64,000 bases of DNA from Leptospira langatensis. Its GTDB lineage: Bacteria; Spirochaetota; Leptospiria; Leptospirales; Leptospiraceae. The stretch is taken from assembly GCF_004770615.1 (NCBI RefSeq), contig NZ_RQER01000005.1, forward strand, positions 186,001 to 250,000. Direction: 5' to 3'. Positions 46,735 to 53,842 of the stretch are shown here, in pieces (positions within the stretch are counted from its first letter, which is position 1; each line of letters starts with the position of its first letter). Below the pieces are notes generated by a model. The model was not told the DNA's origin. It made no database searches and was given only the letters and a program-made list of their open reading frames with translations. Made by a program: the position numbers and the translations under genes.

Positions 46735-47786
46735 TAAAGTCCTCCTCTTTTCTTAGCTTTAATAATTAATACTTTGAAGTATTTCTGTGACTCAACTTCC
46801 TCGATGGATTGAACTTGAAAGCCAGTATGCTCTAACCAATCTGTCAAAAGCTCAGGTTCGAAGCCTAACCATAAATCCGCGAAATTGTCCCGCATGATCT
46901 CTTGATTATGTTTTTTTAAATCAACGATAATGAATGTTCCATTCTCTTTTAAAACGGAATGAACTTCTCTCATGGCCTTCGCAGGATTAGAAAGGTGGTG
47001 AAGGACCATCGAAGATACGACAGAGTCTGCTTGATTTGCTAATTCGACAGGGAGAGATTCAATTTCAGATTCTAAGAAATGAACCTGCGAATTGTTCAAA
47101 AATAAGTTCTTAGCTTCCTTGATCATCTTCGCTGAAGAATCAATTCCAAGAACCTCTTGGCTTTTCGTTAATAAATAAGGAATCAGTCCACCCGGTCCAC
47201 AACCAAGGTCGAAGATCCTACGAGAATGTTCCGGCAAAAGCCCTAGGATCTTATTCCTATATAAAACCGGATCCAAAACATCGCTTTGAATCGTTTCCCA
47301 GTTTTGTGCAACGTCATCAAAGTACTTAGCTGTCTTAAGGTCTCGCTGCTTTAAAATTCCCTTTGTCTTTGCTAAGTCTTGTTCAGAATAAGGAAGGCTA
47401 CTTTCAAATTTCAGTAATAGTGCATGCAAATGAGCAGAAAAGTCGTCAGTCTTTCCAAGTTCCTTTGGTCGGTAATAGACCCAAGACCCTTCTCTTTGTG
47501 AAACGAGAAAGCCCGCATCAGTAAGGATCTTTAAGTGCCTAGAAATACGAGACTGCCCCATGTAGAGAACTTCAGTCACTTCCTGAACATTTAGAGGTGC
47601 AATAGACAAGATACGAAGAATTCGAACTCTAGTTTCATCCGATAAAGCCTTTATTGCGAGAAGTATCTCCTTATCGTTGCCCGAATACTTTAAAGGGGCG
47701 AGCCCATCAGGAGTCCCAGCCTTCCCAGTAAATGGTTCGTAAGCTGCAACTGACTCCCGGCCCATAGAGACATCTCGAATACTCAT
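46734..47786 (-). CDS. ArsR-family regulator fused to a SAM-dependent methyltransferase
   Basis: A 350-residue protein. Residues of about 30-115 are an ArsR-type winged helix ([47 protein letters not shown]); residues 165-345 are a class I methyltransferase with SAM motif [17 protein letters not shown] and motif [12 protein letters not shown]. As the first gene of the operon with ahcY and metH it likely senses S-adenosylhomocysteine or SAM through the methyltransferase fold, in the manner of SahR of Desulfovibrio, an ArsR-family regulator of the SAM cycle. Its own promoter carries a perfect palindrome (47804-47819), so autoregulation is expected. Confidence 0.92.
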   Translation of the reverse strand: MSIRDVSMGRESVAAYEPFTGKAGTPDGLAPLKYSGNDKEILLAIKALSDETRVRILRILSIAPLNVQEVTEVLYMGQSRISRHLKILTDAGFLVSQREGSWVYYRPKELGKTDDFSAHLHALLLKFESSLPYSEQDLAKTKGILKQRDLKTAKYFDDVAQNWETIQSDVLDPVLYRNKILGLLPEHSRRIFDLGCGPGGLIPYLLTKSQEVLGIDSSAKMIKEAKNLFLNNSQVHFLESEIESLPVELANQADSVVSSMVLHHLSNPAKAMREVHSVLKENGTFIIVDLKKHNQEIMRDNFADLWLGFEPELLTDWLEHTGFQVQSIEEVESQKYFKVLIIKAKKRGGL

Positions 47787-47803
47787 ATCGATTCTTTCAG
47801 CAT

Positions 47804-47819
47804 ATCAAGATATCTTGAT
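47804..47819. promoter_or_regulatory. Perfect palindromic operator candidate for the methyl-cycle operon
   Basis: ATCAAGATATCTTGAT is a perfect 16-base palindrome located 18-33 bases before the start of the ArsR-methyltransferase gene. ArsR-family proteins bind such 12-2-12 or 16-base dyads between promoter and gene, so this is the likely binding site for the protein encoded immediately downstream. Confidence 0.75.
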
Positions 47820-47880
47820 TTCTTCAAGCAAAATATTTAAGAATCTGCGTTTCATTATGTCTTCTGCTGACAAAATTCAG

Positions 47881-48414
47881 CTAAATCCAATGGGTAGACC
47901 CTCTGGGCAGGTAAAACCGGGTCGGACACTGAAATGAAAATAGCCTTATTTCTTGCGCCTCCAAATCTAAAACCCTGGAAACGTGCAAAACTTCAATTGC
48001 TGGAGGCTTTCGCCCATTCCAGAAATCGCTCAAAAACTTTTTCATGAATTTACAAGAATCCCAAAAGATCATCAAGGCAATGAGCAGATTTATTGAGACA
48101 CCATGACCAATCGCGATACTCTTTAATTCCTGATAGTGTGCTTCAATCGGGCGATAGCTATGCCGAATTAGGTTCAGACCCTTTTCTTGAAACGTAGTTC
48201 GCAATGAACTTTTTCCTAAGTAGTCTTGTGCTCGAAGAAGATGGGAATATCTTCCTCGGAGAATTCCTAAATAATATTGAAAGTTATTCTTATAAACCGA
48301 AGGAATTTGTTCCCATAATTCTAACGGGATCAATGCGGTGGATGGATAGGAATGTTTAAGGATTTTATCCTTCTTTTCAACTTTATCTTTTTGAAAAACA
48401 ACTGATAGGCTCAT
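47881..48414 (-). CDS. DUF1564-type Leptospira protein
   Basis: A 177-residue basic protein of the family I know as DUF1564, seen in many copies in Leptospira genomes and of unknown function. The typical layout is present: a short N-terminal LIPLELWEQIP segment, then a YYLGILRGRYSHLLR helix and FQEKGLNLIRHSYRPIEAHYQELKSIAIGHGVSINLLIALMIFWD. The C-terminus beyond residue 140 is unlike the conserved part. Such proteins often occur near mobile or plasticity regions. It has no obvious operon partner. Confidence 0.7.
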   Translation of the reverse strand: MSLSVVFQKDKVEKKDKILKHSYPSTALIPLELWEQIPSVYKNNFQYYLGILRGRYSHLLRAQDYLGKSSLRTTFQEKGLNLIRHSYRPIEAHYQELKSIAIGHGVSINLLIALMIFWDSCKFMKKFLSDFWNGRKPPAIEVLHVSRVLDLEAQEIRLFSFQCPTRFYLPRGSTHWI

Positions 48415-48470
48415 ACCAAGTATCAGCTCCAGTTACTTCAAAGTGATCGCAAAAAAATGAGATAGTGTGG

Positions 48471-48492
48471 TTTTGTCGTAGATACTACAAAA
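48471..48492 (-). repeat. Interspersed element copy 4 (reverse, variant)
   Basis: TTTTGTCGTAG then ATACTACAAAA, with one base different from the consensus (GTCGTAG for GTCGAAG), which gives it a small GTAG-ATA-CTAC hairpin. It lies in the 90-base gap between DUF1564 and the FecR gene. Confidence 0.8.
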
Positions 48493-48504
48493 CTTTCGAA
48501 GAAA

Positions 48505-49242
48505 TCAATCTGTCGTTTTAGTATGATGCAATAGTTCTTGATTTTGCAATTTTTGATCTCTTAATAACTTATAATTATCTTCGCTGATTCTTTTAAATCC
48601 ATCGAGAATTTTCATTTTCTCTCGCATGAATTCCTCTAAAGGTTGCTTCAAAAGCCCTTGAGGAGATAGCACGGCTTCTTCATTCGCTTTTACTGGAAAA
48701 CTTTGCCCGTTGTCTGTAGTAACTCCGACCTCCCCTTCTTTCACAAAAATGCCATTTGGAATATCAGAGTCTTCATGTTCAGGATTATCTTTTTTCTGAT
48801 CGTCCGTTTCCTCACTTAAAGCGAATTGTGTACCACGAACACCTGCATTATAGGAAGGAGAAGAAACAGCAAAATCTTCCTTCTTCCCGCTTTTATCTAC
48901 TCTAGCGAAAATCTTTCCCGAAACGAGGGCGACTTTCGATTTATTCTCCTTTCCATCCGAACTCAGTTCTGCCAAGCGAACTTTCGTGTAGGGAGATATG
49001 CGAACGACTACGGAAGGCCCAATCTGTAGATCAACCTTTCCTTCTTTTGTTTCTATTTCATCCTGCTTTTTTAGAACAACGTTCTTTTTAAGGCTTACTT
49101 TTTTGCCATCTTGAAGCCCGGAAGCTTCTCCAACCACAAATAGAACGATAGCAACCTCATCTGCCGCGAATAAGGAATGAAGATTCACACCGAAGGATAA
49201 CAGAAATATTGATATTGCGAGAATTTTTCGGAGGTTCATCAA
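48505..49242 (-). CDS. FecR-domain exported protein
   Basis: A 245-residue protein with a signal peptide (about 8-27; ISIFLLSFGVNLHSLFAADE) and a FecR-like beta domain (about 30-190) with VVLKKQDEIETKEGKVDLQIGPSVVVRISPYTKVRLAEL and FAVSSPSYNAGVRGTQFALSEE, the SPxxxAxVRGTxF hallmark. The C-terminus is a charged coil. Without an adjacent sigma factor it is probably a structural or envelope protein rather than a regulator. Copy 6 of the dispersed element, with one mismatch, falls in its coding sequence (48714-48729). Confidence 0.85.
   Translation of the reverse strand: MMNLRKILAISIFLLSFGVNLHSLFAADEVAIVLFVVGEASGLQDGKKVSLKKNVVLKKQDEIETKEGKVDLQIGPSVVVRISPYTKVRLAELSSDGKENKSKVALVSGKIFARVDKSGKKEDFAVSSPSYNAGVRGTQFALSEETDDQKKDNPEHEDSDIPNGIFVKEGEVGVTTDNGQSFPVKANEEAVLSPQGLLKQPLEEFMREKMKILDGFKRISEDNYKLLRDQKLQNQELLHHTKTTD
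48714..48729 (+). repeat. Degenerate element copy inside the FecR gene
   Basis: CTGTAGTAACTCCGAC, one mismatch to the consensus in 16 bases. It encodes part of VGVTTD in the FecR protein, where it may be chance. Confidence 0.45.
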
Positions 49243-49322
49243 TAAGCGCCTATTGTATTTCTTTTCTTACTTTGCTTAAAATTGTTTCAGGAAATATAAT
49301 ATTGACAACAACTAAAATTTCA

Positions 49323-50402
49323 CTATTTTACCGGAATTTCTGCATCGAACGGAAAATAAGTCGTTTGAACAGAAGAGTCTTCGTTTTCGTATACTTCTTT
49401 CACTAACTCGAAACTCAATTGCTTCTCCTGCGACGTGACCACTGGGAAATTGAAATACTTATTTGTATGAGTTAATTTCTTTCCGTTTGCTTCTCGTTCA
49501 GCGGCGAACTCTAAGTGACTTTGGACTCGATTTTGTAGTAACTTCGACGAAACTCCGCCCGCACTCAACAGCTTCTTCCTAGCAATCGATAAAATCCCAG
49601 GATCTAAATCAAACCCCACGCTATTCCGAGAACTCAATAGAGCGGCTAAAGAAGTAGTCCCAGTGCCCAAAAACGGATCTAAAACGGTATCCCCTTTGAT
49701 AGAAAACATATTCACAAGGCGATAGGCGAACTCTAATGGGAAAGCGGCAGTTCTCTCGCGCGAAGCTCCTACATCCTTAAAAATCTGCCTTTCTCCTTTC
49801 AATTCCCAGATATCGGAAAACCACTTATTTCTTTCTTCCCAGAAGAAGGCGCTATTTCGTCGTATCTCCACTTCTTCTTTCGAGTATTTTCTTAAAGAAC
49901 CTCTTCGAAAAACGAGAATGTACTCATGCTCGTAAGTAACATAAGCACCAACTGGAAACATCCCCGAGCCCATGAACTTAGTGGGGGAATTAGTTTGTTT
50001 TCTCCAAAGGATATCCGGTAAAGAAGTGAAGCCCAGATTCCGGCATACTTGTAGAATTCGAGAGTGATTTGAGAAAAGGGAGAATTCTCCTCCGATACTT
50101 CTTGTCGCATCCCCTATATTGACTAAAAGGATCCCCCCGGGTCTTAAGACACGATAGCATTCCTTCCAGACCAGATCCAATTGGACGTGCATACTCTCAA
50201 AAGCATCGTTGCCTAAATTTTTAGTTAGGAATTTCTTAGTGTTCTTATCCCAACTTTTAAAGAGATCGTCCCACATCTCTACCATTGGATAAGGGGGAGA
50301 TGTTAAAACAAGATCCACACTCTCGCTGGATAGCGCTTTCATTCTCCTGGAATCGGAATGGTGTAGATAATGTTTCGTATTCGGAACCAATACAGTTTTC
50401 AT
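49323..50402 (-). CDS. Orphan DNA methyltransferase (N4-cytosine/N6-adenine, beta class)
   Basis: A 359-residue DNA methyltransferase. Motif IV is DLVLTSPPYPMVEMWDD (the SPPY form, more usual in N4-cytosine enzymes), the SAM-binding motif I DTVLDPFLGTGTTSLAAL lies near residue 250, and VLRPGGILLVNIGDA is motif VI-like. The order IV before I marks the beta class. No restriction endonuclease gene is visible nearby, so it is an orphan, perhaps regulatory. Its last third has sequence unlike typical family members, and copy 5 of the dispersed element sits within it at the codons for SSKLLQNR. Confidence 0.88.
   Translation of the reverse strand: MKTVLVPNTKHYLHHSDSRRMKALSSESVDLVLTSPPYPMVEMWDDLFKSWDKNTKKFLTKNLGNDAFESMHVQLDLVWKECYRVLRPGGILLVNIGDATRSIGGEFSLFSNHSRILQVCRNLGFTSLPDILWRKQTNSPTKFMGSGMFPVGAYVTYEHEYILVFRRGSLRKYSKEEVEIRRNSAFFWEERNKWFSDIWELKGERQIFKDVGASRERTAAFPLEFAYRLVNMFSIKGDTVLDPFLGTGTTSLAALLSSRNSVGFDLDPGILSIARKKLLSAGGVSSKLLQNRVQSHLEFAAEREANGKKLTHTNKYFNFPVVTSQEKQLSFELVKEVYENEDSSVQTTYFPFDAEIPVK
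49531..49548 (+). repeat. Interspersed element copy 5, inside the methyltransferase gene
   Basis: TTTTGTAGTAACTTCGAC, exact match to the consensus, in the C-terminal coding region of the DNA methyltransferase, where it is read in frame as QNR/LLKSS on the other strand. Confidence 0.85.
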
Positions 50403-50529
50403 ATTGGTTCCGATTTCAGGAGAAGGTGATCCAAAAGAGAAAGATCAGAGTATAATTGGATATTTTTCAAATTTAGAATATTATAATAAATCTTGTATCA
50501 AATAAGCAAAGAAGAGAGATCCTTCTGGC

Positions 50530-51090
50530 CTATTTGTGGTGATGGATCTTCTTATCTATTAGTTCGTTTAATAAGTCGGCGAGATCCTGAAATTCGTCCC
50601 CACTTCGGATCCGTATCTTATCCACTTCCTTGCCGTCCAATAGCAAGCGTAGGTTTTTCTTTATATTATAGATCGGCCCTGCCATTTTATGAGAATACAC
50701 TAAGACAAAGGCAGCCGATAAGAACAGATATAGAGTGGAGAAAAGAATGATCCCACGAAACTGGATCGTAAAAAGATCCAAGCCATGGTCGTAATCCGGA
50801 AGAGCATATTCCTTCTCAACGTACTTTTCCTTCTCTTCTCCGTTAACGACCTCGAAGCCCTTTTGATAGAACTTTACGGTATCCTCGCGAAGTCGAAACA
50901 CAACGCCTTTATCGTATTTCGTAGAATGGATCCAGAATAGGAAACCAAGGGTAAGCAGAAGTCCGAAGATAAACAATAAAGAAAAGTTTAAGAAGAATCT
51001 TAGCTGAAAATCCTTATCGATCAGATAGTTTGCGAGATGCCTTTTGTATCTGGGAATTTTTGTAGGTGGGTTTACGGTTTCTTCAGACAT
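50530..51090 (-). CDS. HAMP-domain membrane protein
   Basis: I take the ATG at 51090 (186 residues); a GTG at 51135 would add 15 residues of a less likely leader. Two transmembrane helices (about 35-53, LLFIFGLLLTLGFLFWI; and 110-130) flank a short periplasmic loop of about 55 residues; the protein ends with a HAMP-like segment (AGPIYNIKKNLRLLLDGKEVDKIRIRSGDEFQDLADLLNELID). No kinase, cyclase or methyl-accepting domain follows, so it seems to be a stand-alone sensor-relay protein. It lies 21 bases downstream of the FecR-like regulator. Confidence 0.78.
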   Translation of the reverse strand: MSEETVNPPTKIPRYKRHLANYLIDKDFQLRFFLNFSLLFIFGLLLTLGFLFWIHSTKYDKGVVFRLREDTVKFYQKGFEVVNGEEKEKYVEKEYALPDYDHGLDLFTIQFRGIILFSTLYLFLSAAFVLVYSHKMAGPIYNIKKNLRLLLDGKEVDKIRIRSGDEFQDLADLLNELIDKKIHHHK

Positions 51091-51155
51091 ATAGAGATGA
51101 ACCTTCTTAGGTAGAATTTCTCGAAAATTCCCCACATGTCAAAAATATTTCTTTT

Positions 51156-52184
51156 TTATCGAAGTTGAATCACCTCATTCACGGAATCCCTCGGTATCTT
51201 TATTTCGTTTTTGAGGGTTTGCAAATACATAAAACTTTCGTCCATATCGACAATCACCCCTTCAAGCGATTCCCCATTCGAAAGCACGACTCTTTCCAAT
51301 CTTTGGTATTCCTTAAAGAGATCTTCTTTATCGGAAAAAGACCTCTCCGTGTTTCTCGGGATCTCATCTACCTTGAGTTCGGTGAACTTCAGATTTAGGC
51401 CTCGTTGTTCCGCGGAAGATAGAAAAGAACGATGAAATCCTTTCGGTTCAAGACGGATCTTTTGCCCTGGTTCTAAGACCTGTTCTCCTCTATCCGACTC
51501 GTTGGTATTGATGGCAGCCACCCTTCCCTCGAGGACCGAAACTATAGTCCCTTCTGCCTTATTCTCGCGAACTTCGAATTTGGTCCCTCTCACTTCCACT
51601 AACCCGGAAGATGTATAGATGCGGAAGTCTTCCTTCTTCAAATTTTTATGCAAATGAACGAGTACGGTCCCCGTTTTCAATCGGAAGGATTGCTTGGAAT
51701 CTCTCAGGATCTCGAGCTCGGTAGCTTCTTCCAATACCATTCCTTCTCCCTTTGAAACCGTAAGGAAAAGTTTGGAACCCGCTTCTGTCTTCAAAGTCTG
51801 GCCTCGACCTACAGATTCTCCCTCGTTCAACGCCAGTTGTTTTTCGGAATCCGAAGAGGAAAGGTAACCCTTTCCGACGATCTTAGACACGGAGATGGTA
51901 AACTGATCTGCAGCGGGAGAAGATTTAGGATTTTGTAATAAGAAGACGCCAAAAGCGCCTAGCAAAATTGCAGCTGCAGCAGAAAGCGCGTAGATCAAAG
52001 GGCGTTTAAACGGAAGAACCTTGGAAGATTGCGCTTTTTCATATATCTGTTCGAAGGAAACCTCAGAAGAAGGCTTCACCCAGGATTTCGAAAGTAGTTT
52101 CGATAAAGCATCGATAGAAGAACTATATTCGTTCTTCTCCCCTTCGATCGCTTTCCTGATTTTCTCCTCGAAATTCTCTTCCAT
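51156..52184 (-). CDS. FecR-type transmembrane anti-sigma regulator
   Basis: A 342-residue protein. Residues 1-60 are a cytoplasmic helical segment, the kind that binds an ECF sigma factor; a transmembrane helix follows (about 62-84, LIYALSAAAAILLGAFGVFLL); the periplasmic part holds a FecR domain (about 95-235; GKGYLSSSDSEKQLALNEGESVGRGQTLKTEAGSKLFL, IYTSSGLVEVRGTKFEVRE). The C-terminal portion may be a sensor (VVLSNGESLEGVIVDMDESFMYLQTLKNEIKIPRDSV). It directly follows the sigma factor gene, so it is the likely regulator of that sigma factor. No TonB receptor is adjacent. Confidence 0.88.
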   Translation of the reverse strand: MEENFEEKIRKAIEGEKNEYSSSIDALSKLLSKSWVKPSSEVSFEQIYEKAQSSKVLPFKRPLIYALSAAAAILLGAFGVFLLQNPKSSPAADQFTISVSKIVGKGYLSSSDSEKQLALNEGESVGRGQTLKTEAGSKLFLTVSKGEGMVLEEATELEILRDSKQSFRLKTGTVLVHLHKNLKKEDFRIYTSSGLVEVRGTKFEVRENKAEGTIVSVLEGRVAAINTNESDRGEQVLEPGQKIRLEPKGFHRSFLSSAEQRGLNLKFTELKVDEIPRNTERSFSDKEDLFKEYQRLERVVLSNGESLEGVIVDMDESFMYLQTLKNEIKIPRDSVNEVIQLR

Positions 52185-52212
52185 CTTCCCTTAAGCCTTC
52201 TATTTATCCAAA

Positions 52213-52734
52213 TTACATCGGTAAGATTTGCTTGCTCTTCGCGATCTCCAGCAACTTGGCAGTTGCCTTGACCACAAGCCTAGATGCAGTAGCAACGGAG
52301 ATATCCATCACTTCCGCAATATCCGATAACGTGTAATTTTCTATATTCTTTAATACTAAAGCGTATCTTTCTCCTTCTTCCAAATCGCCCAGACATTCCA
52401 TCAATCTGGTCTCTAAGTCGGAGAGCTCGGTCTTTCGAACGAAACTCTGTCCTTCTTCTTTATAATGCCCCATATCATCCGAGCCGGATTCCTTCACGGT
52501 AGAGAACTTCTTGGCGTGATTAATGGATCGATTTCTCGCGATGGTATATAATAGTTTAAGGGATTGTTCCTTGTTCAGGTCAGAGTCCGAATACTTCTTA
52601 AAAAAATTAAGAAACGTATCCTGCATTAGGTCAGAGGCAACTTCTTGATTTCCAGTGTATTTGTACAGGAAGTCAAAGATTCTCCCGCTGGATTCCCTAT
52701 ATAGGGTTTCCATAAAGTCTTTTCGGGATGCCAT
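52213..52734 (-). CDS. ECF-type RNA polymerase sigma factor
   Basis: A 173-residue sigma-70 family protein. Region 2 (about 10-80; RIFDFLYKYTGNQEVASDLMQDTFLNFFKKY, LYTIARNRSINHAKK) and region 4 (about 120-165; EEGERYALVLKNIENYTLSDIAEVMDISVATASRLVVKATAKLLE) are clear. It heads a sigma/FecR/HAMP group, so it likely drives envelope-responsive genes under FecR control. I found no clear copy of its own ECF promoter upstream by eye. Confidence 0.93.
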   Translation of the reverse strand: MASRKDFMETLYRESSGRIFDFLYKYTGNQEVASDLMQDTFLNFFKKYSDSDLNKEQSLKLLYTIARNRSINHAKKFSTVKESGSDDMGHYKEEGQSFVRKTELSDLETRLMECLGDLEEGERYALVLKNIENYTLSDIAEVMDISVATASRLVVKATAKLLEIAKSKQILPM

Positions 52735-53121
52735 TGCACAAATATTTCAGCTGGAAACGCGAATTCAAGTAAATTCCGACGGTCAATGTAACTCTACCCT
52801 TCTCTATTTTCTCCTTTGGGCTTTGATTGAAGTAACAAATCTAAACTGGCTTTTTTACATTCAGAGGAAATTTTCGAGCAAATAATTCTTCTCGCTATCC
52901 TAACTCCGCTCTGTCTCTGACCGAGAAGAATAGCAAGGTGATCGGAGATTTCTCCCTTCAAGCCAGGCCCCGCCTCTGGGAAGTGACAGGATCGGGAAAG
53001 TCAAGCGGGAAGAAGAGCGGGAGGTTTTGTAGTATCTTCGACAACCATTCCCTTAATACGACATAATTCTACTCCAGACTGGCCCCTGATTTTCCGATCT
53101 TAGGAAAAGGCCCAATCCTAA
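52735..53121. other. Gene-free stretch between the sigma factor and a small exported protein
   Basis: 387 bases without a convincing gene. The left part presumably holds the sigma factor promoter. The rest holds copy 7 of the dispersed element (53025-53044). I see no terminator hairpin and no conserved frame. Confidence 0.6.
53025..53044 (+). repeat. Interspersed element copy 7 (ATC subtype)
   Basis: TTTTGTAGTATCTTCGACAA, the subtype with ATC in place of AAC. It lies 78 bases before the start of the small exported protein at 53122. Confidence 0.85.
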
Positions 53122-53442
53122 ATGAGATTTACTACGCTTTTGTTCGCTTTACTTCTAAGCTTCGGCATACTGGGATCTCATGGGAATCTATCTTCTTCTC
53201 CTGAAAGCGCTTTCCCAGGAGAAAGCCCGAGCGTAAAGCCACTGCTCAGGATTTTACCCGCATTTAGAGAAGAAGAATGTGATTGGGCAATCCGCTGGGA
53301 TATCTGCCTGAAATGCATTCGGAGAGATTACCGTTACGCTCAGAAGATTCATTTCTTCCCGAGCGGACAGTATCGGGAACATGGTTGCTATACGGAAGAA
53401 AAGGGTTTCTTTTTGATTACGAATGAAAAGGGAGAAGAGTAG
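53122..53442 (+). CDS. Small exported cysteine-containing protein
   Basis: A 106-residue protein with a signal peptide (about 1-20; FTTLLFALLLSFGILG) and a short mature part with five cysteines in EECDWAIRWDICLKCIRRD and HGCYTEE, suggesting disulphides. No family recognised. The gene is followed by a bidirectional terminator. Confidence 0.6.
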   Translation: MRFTTLLFALLLSFGILGSHGNLSSSPESAFPGESPSVKPLLRILPAFREEECDWAIRWDICLKCIRRDYRYAQKIHFFPSGQYREHGCYTEEKGFFLITNEKGEE

Positions 53443-53473
53443 AAAGAGCCAAGTGGATCACCAGGCTCTTTCT
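53441..53473. terminator. Bidirectional terminator between convergent small genes
   Basis: Ten-base perfect stem AGAAAGAGCC/GGCTCTTTCT with a 13-base loop, at the end of the small exported protein gene (stop 53440-53442) and before the end of the lipoprotein gene on the other strand (53481). Confidence 0.75.
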
Positions 53474-53480
53474 TAGGAGA

Positions 53481-53759
53481 TTACTTTTTGCAGGTTTGAA
53501 GAGCTACGATTGTCTTAGCAGATCTTAAACAAGTAAGATCGTACTTTCCGGTCATACATTCTTTCAATAACTGAGTGGAAATTTGAGCTTGCATAGCTTG
53601 GAATTTTGCAGCTTGATCCGGAGTTTGAGCGGCAGAAAGATTCTTAAGAAGATCACCTACTACCGGTTCGCATTCCGCTTGGCTGACTTTTGCTCCTCCG
53701 CAAGAAATAATACCTGCAAGAAGAAAGATAGCAAGGATTGAAAAAAGCGTTTTTTTCAT
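53481..53759 (-). CDS. Small lipoprotein with four-cysteine mature domain
   Basis: A 92-residue predicted lipoprotein: signal peptide with lipobox GIISC (cysteine 20), and a small helical mature domain with cysteines in AECEPVV, KECMTGK, LTCLRS and LQTCKK. The even spacing of cysteines suggests two disulphides. This type of short, Gln/Ala-rich helical lipoprotein is common in Leptospira; I do not know its role. It is followed by the upstream promoter space of 84 bases to the glycosidase gene. Confidence 0.75.
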   Translation of the reverse strand: MKKTLFSILAIFLLAGIISCGGAKVSQAECEPVVGDLLKNLSAAQTPDQAAKFQAMQAQISTQLLKECMTGKYDLTCLRSAKTIVALQTCKK

Positions 53760-53842
53760 GCAACACCTCTACGAATATTTATTATATGTCGCGAAAGTTC
53801 AACGACGAACGCCATTTTAGCGACCACGGTTCTATAGAAAAG

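Noticed and set aside
49323..50402. Restriction-modification system
   Set aside because: No endonuclease gene in the neighbourhood; treated as an orphan methyltransferase.
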